Part shown: positions 1 to 3,797 of the stretch, one piece after another
How positions within the stretch are numbered: the stretch's first letter is position 1
How the letters are laid out: the number at the start of each line of letters is the position of its first letter
DNA from: an uncultured Cellvibrio sp.
GTDB lineage: Bacteria > Pseudomonadota > Gammaproteobacteria > Pseudomonadales > Cellvibrionaceae
Direction of reading: 5' to 3'
Length of the DNA: 5,619 bases
Assembly (NCBI GenBank): GCA_946886255.1
Contig: CAMPIG010000323.1
Coordinates: 1-5,619 of the forward strand
Made by a program: the position numbers and the translations under genes
Notes under the pieces: generated by a model
Seen by the model: only the letters and a program-made list of their open reading frames with translations
Database searches by the model: none
Told to the model about the DNA's origin: nothing

Positions 1-93
1 GCGTAATGCAGTTTGTAACGTTTACGCTAATTTTTGGTGGGTTTTCGGCAATTGGTTTTTTGGGATAGTGATTAAAGGAATGGTGATAAATAG

Positions 94-127
94 AAGTGTC
101 GGATTACGCTGCGCTAATCCGACCTAC
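94..127 (-). repeat. GTAG-type REP palindrome
   Basis: A perfect 9-bp inverted repeat, GTCGGATTA at 98-106 and TAATCCGAC at 115-123, encloses an 8-base loop. Read on the minus strand it is preceded by GTAG at the foot of the stem (124-127 and inward), the hallmark of REP elements mobilised by RAYT (REP-associated tyrosine) transposases. Very similar stems (GTAGGTCGGATTA followed by a GCGC-rich loop) are widespread in gammaproteobacterial intergenic DNA. It lies about 40 bases past the stop of the AraC-type gene, so it may also stabilise that transcript's 3' end or help terminate it. Only one copy is visible here, so family membership rests on the motif. Confidence 0.75.
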
Positions 128-179
128 GGGTGTGGGGGGTTGGATTTGGTGGAGAGTGTGGGTTAGGGGAGGGTGATTT
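128..179 (-). promoter_or_regulatory. Candidate rut site (C-rich, G-free tract)
   Basis: Read on the minus strand, these 52 bases contain no G and about 30 C. The tract covers the last codons and stop of the AraC-type gene and the bases just after it. A C-rich, G-poor, unstructured RNA segment at the end of a gene is the known signature of Rho loading. No U-tailed intrinsic terminator is seen between the gene and the REP element, which fits Rho-dependent termination. The composition is directly visible; Rho action is inferred. Confidence 0.4.
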
Positions 180-909
180 CGCGTTGGAAGTTTTTTGGGG
201 TTTTTCCCATGATGGCGCGGAACTCGCGGGTGAAGTAACTCTGGTCACAGAAGCCGCTCTCCAGGGCAGCCTGCTGGATGGTCAGGCCAGCACGCAGTAA
301 GCGGCAGGATTCCTGGATGCGTAAACGTTTAATGTGCTGCTTGGGTGAATAACCAAATTGTTTTTTGAATTTTCGTTCGAATGTGCTCACTGACATGCAG
401 GCCATGCTGGCCAGTTTTTCAATATAAATACTTTGTCTGAAGTTTTTCTGCATGTAATTAACGCATTCATAGAATACATTGTACGGCTTCATGTTCAACT
501 CAGCGTGCCGCGCTGAACGGCTGATACCTTCCACGCCCACGATCTGGCCATCGCGGTTTTTTAAGGCAATCTTTGAGGTAACCAGCCAGAGCACTTCGCC
601 GCGTCCATCTTCTATCAGCTCCAGCTTGTTCACCATCGCGCGACCGCTCATGACACTAAGGTCATCGCGCCGAATGTGTTCAGTAATTTCCCCACGGAAA
701 AAATCTGCATCCGTTTTTCCGATAGCTGCTTCGGGGTCCTCCAAGTCAAAATAATCAAACAGTAATTGATTGGCGTAAACAAAACGCCCGAGTAAATCCT
801 TGGCAAAATAAAAACTGTCGGTGAAGGTGTTCACCAGCTCAGAGGGGCGATTGACGCGTTGTATGTCGTAGAACTGAGTAGCATCGTCCAGGCAGGCGGC
901 ATGTATCAT
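163..909 (-). CDS. PAS-domain AraC-family transcriptional regulator
   Basis: This 248-residue protein is a cytoplasmic DNA-binding regulator. Residues about 27-130 look like a PAS fold: an aromatic start (DSFYFAKD), a YAN motif near 45-47, an IGKTDADFF stretch at 63-71, and an EGISR end typical of PAS_4-like domains. Residues about 145-243 form the AraC double helix-turn-helix. The first helix pair is near 163-185 (LASMACMSVSTFERKF). The second is near 213-238 (AALESGFCDQSYFTREF followed by GKTP), the classic AraC signature. There is no signal peptide or membrane segment. The ATG at 907-909 is the first usable in-frame start after the upstream TAA, with an AAGGG about 10 bases before it. The gene follows the GH128 gene by 63 bases and is probably co-transcribed, so it may control this locus, itself, or both. 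The PAS ligand cannot be told from sequence. Confidence 0.9.
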   Translation of the reverse strand: MIHAACLDDATQFYDIQRVNRPSELVNTFTDSFYFAKDLLGRFVYANQLLFDYFDLEDPEAAIGKTDADFFRGEITEHIRRDDLSVMSGRAMVNKLELIEDGRGEVLWLVTSKIALKNRDGQIVGVEGISRSARHAELNMKPYNVFYECVNYMQKNFRQSIYIEKLASMACMSVSTFERKFKKQFGYSPKQHIKRLRIQESCRLLRAGLTIQQAALESGFCDQSYFTREFRAIMGKTPKNFQREITLP

Positions 910-941
910 CTGTTGGCATCCCTTTAGTGAATCAAACAGCG

Positions 942-966
942 GGCGAGATCTGCTGCAGATCCCGCC
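942..966 (-). terminator. Intercistronic hairpin between GH128 and AraC genes
   Basis: The sequence is symmetric around base 954. In the minus-strand RNA it forms a 10-bp stem, including one G-U wobble, with a five-base GCAGC loop. The same position is an A-C mismatch in plus-strand RNA, so the structure favours the minus transcript. It begins seven bases after the GH128 stop codon. The downstream U run is poor (TGTTTGATT), so it is more likely a partial terminator or an RNA-stability element that lowers AraC expression than a full terminator. Confidence 0.45.
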
Positions 967-972
967 ATTTCC

Positions 973-2469
973 TTACAACGGTGAAACGTCCAGCCAATTT
1001 ATTGCCAGGTTAGCTGTGGGTACTTCCAACAGAAGGATATGATCGCCGGGGATTAAGGTGATGTTTGCACTCAGCGTTTGCCATACCTGTTCTCCGCCGG
1101 TTTGAATATTATCGAGTGTCGCCAGCGGAGCATTGTCCAGCAGCACCCGAATTTCCCTATCATTTTCTGCGCTCGCCACGCGTAGACTCAACTGATAATT
1201 TCCCGCGTGTGTTACGTGTACCTTGAATTCCGCCGAGGCGTTAGTACTGGCCATCAGATTCACATAGCCGGACGTATCCGACGTCGTGCGGTGGGTGAAA
1301 TTGGTTTGGCTATGCGCACCTTCCGCTTCGATGCGGCCGGGCAGGGAGTGACGATAATCTTCGGCAGGGATTGCCGTGTATAAACCACCCAAGGGACTCA
1401 GCTGTCCATCGCCCGCTAAAATATCAATATAGGGAAATGCCGATGGGCCGCCGTCGGTGCGACCAATAAACCAGGAGTAGCGATACACATTAGGATTGGC
1501 TTCCATCCAACGCACCGTGCTTGCAAGATAATCCATTTGTTCGCCGACATTCGCCGGGCCGCCCTCATCCCAGGAAGCCCACTCCGTCACCCAAATGGGG
1601 CGATCGTAACGCTCAAATTCACCGATAAACCATTCAAATGCGCCCGAGTATTTCATATAACAATGCACGGCGATGTAATCCACGCGGCAACCTTCACAGG
1701 CTTCAAAAAACGCATCCAGATATTCCCAGGGGCTCCAGTCATCATCGGTGCCGGGAATATCGACATTACCGGGGCTGTAATTCACCGCCGGTGCGACTAA
1801 TTTCAAATTGTAGTCATCGGCAATGGCTTCCAGTTGCGGCCACAAATCCGCCGCTTGCTGCGGCGTGAGGTTGGCTTGTTCAGCAAAATTGGGTTCATTA
1901 AAACCGAGTAAGTATTTTACATTGGGGTGTTCATCAAGAAATTCACGCAACGCGGTTTCATTAAACGCGCCGTTCCAGACCATGGGTACAAAATCAACGT
2001 CATAATCTTCGTAATAATCCCTCACCGCCGATTCCGGGGTAACGGCCCAGTTGTACCACCAGCTGACTTTACCTTGCATCACCGCCAAATCGTTTAACGA
2101 ATGATAGCCATAAGCCAGCCCGCGCTTTTGACTTACCAGATTGGCAGATGACAATGATGTTGACGAAGAGGATTCACTCGACGAGGACGTGGAAAATGAG
2201 GACGAGGACACCGCACTGGAAACTGCAGCCGATGAATTACTCGAGGATACCGATGAAGCGGCTCGCACACTCGAACTTGCCACAACAGATGATGACGGAA
2301 GTGATAATCCAATAACAGACGAAGACGATACCGCAGAAGATACACTGGAGGCTGCTGAATCATCACCGGATGACGACCCGCCGCAACCACTCAATACGGC
2401 GCCGACAAGTACACAAGCGGACAGAAATCGATAGTGCTTGCCGATGGCAAAAGAAGCGAGCAAAGACAT
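973..2469 (-). CDS. GH128 endo-beta-1,3-glucanase lipoprotein with CBM6-like module
   Basis: The 498-residue product is predicted to hydrolyse internal beta-1,3-glucosidic bonds of glucans such as laminarin, curdlan or fungal wall glucan. Residues 1-28 are a lipoprotein signal with lipobox LSGC, so Cys29 would be lipidated. Gly follows it rather than Asp, which suggests outer-membrane placement. A serine/valine-rich linker covers about 32-112. The catalytic domain, about 113-378, has the GH128 pattern (Glyco_hydro_cc): RGLAYGY, WWYNW near 137-141, FVPMVWN, GFNEPN with likely acid/base Glu192, and WVTEWA with likely nucleophile Glu296. Residues about 379-498 look like a CBM6 beta-sandwich, with IEAE at 380-383, Trp463 and the closing NW at 491-492. 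A CBM35-like fold is the alternative. The ATG at 2467-2469 follows AAAAGG with nine bases between. A structured leader may control translation. The gene is separated from its upstream neighbour by a strong terminator and probably has its own promoter. Confidence 0.9.
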   Translation of the reverse strand: MSLLASFAIGKHYRFLSACVLVGAVLSGCGGSSSGDDSAASSVSSAVSSSSVIGLSLPSSSVVASSSVRAASSVSSSNSSAAVSSAVSSSSFSTSSSSESSSSTSLSSANLVSQKRGLAYGYHSLNDLAVMQGKVSWWYNWAVTPESAVRDYYEDYDVDFVPMVWNGAFNETALREFLDEHPNVKYLLGFNEPNFAEQANLTPQQAADLWPQLEAIADDYNLKLVAPAVNYSPGNVDIPGTDDDWSPWEYLDAFFEACEGCRVDYIAVHCYMKYSGAFEWFIGEFERYDRPIWVTEWASWDEGGPANVGEQMDYLASTVRWMEANPNVYRYSWFIGRTDGGPSAFPYIDILAGDGQLSPLGGLYTAIPAEDYRHSLPGRIEAEGAHSQTNFTHRTTSDTSGYVNLMASTNASAEFKVHVTHAGNYQLSLRVASAENDREIRVLLDNAPLATLDNIQTGGEQVWQTLSANITLIPGDHILLLEVPTANLAINWLDVSPL

Positions 2470-2471
2470 AA

Positions 2472-2541
2472 GACATTACCTTTTAAAATACGTTATATCG
2501 GGCCGGTGCTAGCCGTCCGATAGCGATGCCAGGTAATTGTC
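2472..2541 (-). promoter_or_regulatory. Leader helix able to sequester the GH128 ribosome-binding site
   Basis: In the minus-strand RNA, the segment from 2541 to 2531 (GACAATTACCT) can pair with 2481 to 2472 (AGGTAATGTC). This gives ten base pairs with a single bulged A. The 3' arm contains the Shine-Dalgarno AGG and ends two bases before the ATG. Enclosed in the loop is a second hairpin at 2497-2521, with ATCGG/CCGAT and inner CGG/CCG pairs. If formed, the helix would hide the ribosome-binding site. The pairing is visible in the sequence; a switching role is inferred. I could not match it to a riboswitch class I know. Confidence 0.5.
2479..2484 (-). promoter_or_regulatory. Ribosome-binding site of the GH128 gene
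   Basis: AAAAGG on the minus strand lies nine bases before the ATG at 2467-2469. It is only moderately strong, and it falls inside the possible sequestering helix at 2472-2541. A second ATG seven bases upstream of the start, at 2474-2476, is out of frame. Confidence 0.6.
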
Positions 2542-2582
2542 CGGCTGTGCCGGTGCTCTCCAAATGGCTCCTTGCAAGAGCC
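2541..2582 (-). promoter_or_regulatory. Two 5' leader hairpins of the GH128 transcript
   Basis: Two perfect 5-bp stems occur here: GGCTC/GAGCC at 2566-2582 with a seven-base loop, and CCGGC/GCCGG at 2541-2553 with an ACA triloop on the minus strand. The second abuts the Shine-Dalgarno-sequestering helix and could stack on it. The 9-base repeat GCCGGTGCT (plus strand) occurs at 2502-2510 and 2549-2557, so the GCCGG arm could pair with either copy, allowing alternative folds. On the plus strand the first hairpin is followed by TTTTATT and would resemble a weak terminator, but no plus-strand gene leads into it. Confidence 0.45.
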
Positions 2583-2586
2583 TTTT

Positions 2587-2592
2587 ATTATG
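2587..2592 (-). promoter_or_regulatory. Possible -10 box for the GH128-AraC unit
   Basis: CATAAT on the minus strand matches five of six bases of the sigma-70 -10 consensus. The expected start point, near 2580, would place the first leader hairpin at the very 5' end of the RNA. No acceptable -35 box lies 16-18 bases upstream, as is common at activator-dependent promoters. The assignment is tentative. Confidence 0.3.
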
Positions 2593-2640
2593 CGAGTTTT
2601 ATGGGGAGGGATACTAAACGATGTTGACAGGAGGATTCTG

Positions 2641-2697
2641 TGCGCAAGTTAAACCTACGAACCCATTGCGACGAAACGGGTCATGCACGGGTTAAAC
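2641..2697. repeat. Pair of 14-base direct repeats, candidate activator sites
   Basis: TGCGCAAGTTAAAC at 2641-2654 and TGCACGGGTTAAAC at 2684-2697 share 11 of 14 bases, and every difference is a purine-purine change (TGCRCRRGTTAAAC). The copies are 43 bp apart, close to four helical turns, so they face the same side of the DNA. They lie between the upstream terminator and the putative -10 box, where an activator such as the local AraC-type protein could bind. The repeat is visible; the binding role is inferred. Confidence 0.4.
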
Positions 2698-2703
2698 AGG
2701 ATG

Positions 2704-2727
2704 AAAAAATCCCCGCCGAAGCGGGGA
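2704..2727 (-). terminator. Intrinsic terminator of the CBM5-DPBB gene
   Basis: On the minus strand a 7-bp GC-rich stem, TCCCCGC/GCGGGGA, closes on a C(UUCG)G tetraloop and is followed by six U residues. This is a textbook Rho-independent terminator, 34 bases beyond the stop codon at 2762-2764. It separates the CBM5-DPBB transcript from the GH128-AraC unit. Confidence 0.95.
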
Positions 2728-2761
2728 CATGGAGGGGCACTACAAAAAATGATTATTTACA

Positions 2762-3451
2762 TCAATAACAAACCTGAAACTCCACAATGCCATCGCCGGA
2801 GCCAAAGCGCTGCATGGTGTATTTTTCAACGTCAATCAGGAACCCATCGCCGGCAAGGTTGGCCGTACAGCAACCGTTGCAATCTGAATCAGCACAAGCG
2901 TCATACACTTTTCCGGTAATGCGGCGATTACCCTGACGCAGATTCACAGTTTTCAAACCCAACCAGTTCCAGTCTTTCATGTGTACGGCAATGATATTGT
3001 TAGCCTCCACCCAGGACTCCGGCTGTTGACCATTCACACCGTAGAAATAACCTGCCCATTGGCAACCGTTGTAATAGATACATTCATCGCTGCCGGGGTC
3101 TGGATAAGATTCGTAGTTGGTCAATCGCGCTTCATACCAATCAGTGCCGCAATCATTGGTGGGTGTAGAACTACTGGAAGATGAGCTGCTGGAACTTATT
3201 GGTGTAGAACCACTGCACACGTCGTTGTATTTCCATTCCTGCCATTGTCCGGAATGGGTTTCCGGATTCGCGCCTTGAGTCCACCACTGCGAGGTGTAGG
3301 ACTTACCATTATGTTTCACCGTCGTATTACCGTTATACGCTGTAGCACTTTGCCAGGTCGGTAAGTTGGTGCAATTTACCGCCGCCACACTTGGCAGCGA
3401 CAATAACAATCCGCAACACATTCCCACCCAAACCATTGCCTTTTTCATCAT
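2762..3451 (-). CDS. Secreted CBM5 chitin-binding protein with expansin/barwin-like domain
   Basis: This 229-residue protein has no recognisable glycoside hydrolase domain. Residues 1-24 are a Sec signal peptide (MMKK, hydrophobic core, SVAA). Residues 27-79 match a CBM5/12 chitin-binding module: paired cysteines 27 and 79, NGKSYTSQWWTQG at 48-60 with Trp56-Trp57, then Trp70 and Trp73. A serine linker spans about 84-95. Residues 101-229 are rich in cysteine (101, 124, 130, 186, 191, 194, 195, 228). The end, with VYDAC around Asp184, GFLIDVEKY and a final VEFQVC, resembles the double-psi beta-barrel of expansins, EG45-like and barwin/PR-4 proteins. I infer a non-hydrolytic or weakly acting wall-binding protein; chitin is the likely anchor. 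The longest frame begins at GTG 3460, but that codon lies inside the Shine-Dalgarno GAGGTGA, so ATG 3449-3451 is preferred; ATG 3446-3448 is also possible. It is monocistronic, with its own terminator. Confidence 0.85.
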   Translation of the reverse strand: MMKKAMVWVGMCCGLLLSLPSVAAVNCTNLPTWQSATAYNGNTTVKHNGKSYTSQWWTQGANPETHSGQWQEWKYNDVCSGSTPISSSSSSSSSSTPTNDCGTDWYEARLTNYESYPDPGSDECIYYNGCQWAGYFYGVNGQQPESWVEANNIIAVHMKDWNWLGLKTVNLRQGNRRITGKVYDACADSDCNGCCTANLAGDGFLIDVEKYTMQRFGSGDGIVEFQVCY

Positions 3452-3453
3452 GA

Positions 3454-3468
3454 GAATCACCTCGATTC
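3454..3468 (-). promoter_or_regulatory. Ribosome-binding site held in a small hairpin
   Basis: On the minus strand GAATC-GAGGT-GATTC forms a perfect 5-bp stem with the core Shine-Dalgarno in its loop. The full GAGGTGA covers 3457-3463 and stands five bases before ATG 3449-3451. This site decides the start of the CBM5-DPBB gene. The short AU-rich stem could modestly tune translation. Confidence 0.6.
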
Positions 3469-3677
3469 AGTATGTATTTACTTTTGTTTTATGTGGCAAA
3501 AAATAGTGGTTTCCTGTCCGCCACGGTAAATCTGTTAAAGGATGGAGTAGGGGTAAAGCCAGAAGTGATACTTATCTTGCTACTTTTAATACTTTCGACG
3601 CTAGGAATACAGGTAACCAACTAAAATATTGAATGTGGTTAGTCTACAACTCAGCTGGGTAAGGTAAGGGAGGTGAT
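3469..3677. other. Intergenic region upstream of the CBM5-DPBB gene
   Basis: The gap between the CBM5-DPBB start and the xylanase stop is 342 bases. This part is AT-rich and should hold the promoter of the CBM5-DPBB gene, but no convincing -35/-10 pair stands out on the minus strand. An imperfect inverted repeat, TAACCAAC at 3614-3621 and GTGGTTA at 3635-3641, could be an operator. A short GTGG/CCAC stem followed by TATTTTTT lies on the minus strand near 3503-3523 and would resemble an attenuator, but it is weak. No RNA gene is recognised. Confidence 0.35.
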
Positions 3678-3797
3678 ATGTCAGGCGGGGAAACTTGGCG
3701 GAGAGTCAGTCGGCAAAGAACTGTCAAGGGAAGTCCTTTTCCCTTGGTCGTTCACGTAAAACGCTTATCGGTACTACAAGCGACTACCTGCGCTTAG
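3678..3797 (+). CDS. Possible small basic protein (39 residues)
   Basis: The plus strand carries GGAGGTGAT at 3669-3677, a nine-base match to the complement of the 16S rRNA 3' end, directly followed by ATG and a 39-codon open frame ending in TAG. The peptide is strongly basic (seven Arg and Lys in the first 20 residues or so, with more after) and has no Asp. It overlaps the convergent xylanase stop by four bases and spans the hairpin at 3725-3746. The pairing region touches the start codon, so spacing from GGAGG is only four bases. No family is recognised and no promoter is evident. It may be a chance frame. Confidence 0.2.
   Translation: MSGGETWRRVSRQRTVKGSPFPLVVHVKRLSVLQATTCA
3725..3746 (-). 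terminator. Probable terminator of the xylanase gene
   Basis: An 8-bp perfect stem, CAAGGGAA/TTCCCTTG, with a six-base loop lies 47 bases past the xylanase stop. The downstream minus-strand sequence (ACAGTTCTTTG) is only partly U-rich, so termination may be inefficient or Rho-assisted. Confidence 0.5.

Noticed and set aside
1..35. GCGTAA/TTACGC inverted repeat followed by TAATTTTT, possible plus-strand terminator
   Set aside because: The stem is only 6 bp and not GC-rich, the loop is 15 bases, and no gene leading into it is inside the window. It remains possible if a plus-strand gene ends just before position 1.
2141..2434. Asp/Glu-rich open frame on the plus strand
   Set aside because: It is the reverse reading of the serine/valine linker of the GH128 lipoprotein; the acidic composition follows from antisense serine codons.
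2541..2582. Cyclic-di-GMP (GEMM) or guanidine riboswitch in the GH128 leader
   Set aside because: I looked for the conserved GEMM and ykkC/mini-ykkC core sequences and did not find them; only generic hairpins and the sequestering helix are present.
2624..2629. TTGACA, a perfect -35 box on the plus strand
   Set aside because: No acceptable -10 box lies 16-18 bases downstream, and no plus-strand gene is supported there.
2640..2768. 42-codon GTG frame on the plus strand with AGGAGG five bases before it
   Set aside because: The ribosome-binding match is good, but the frame runs through the reverse complement of the strong minus-strand terminator, starts with GTG and has no recognisable product or promoter. 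It also overlaps the candidate activator repeats.
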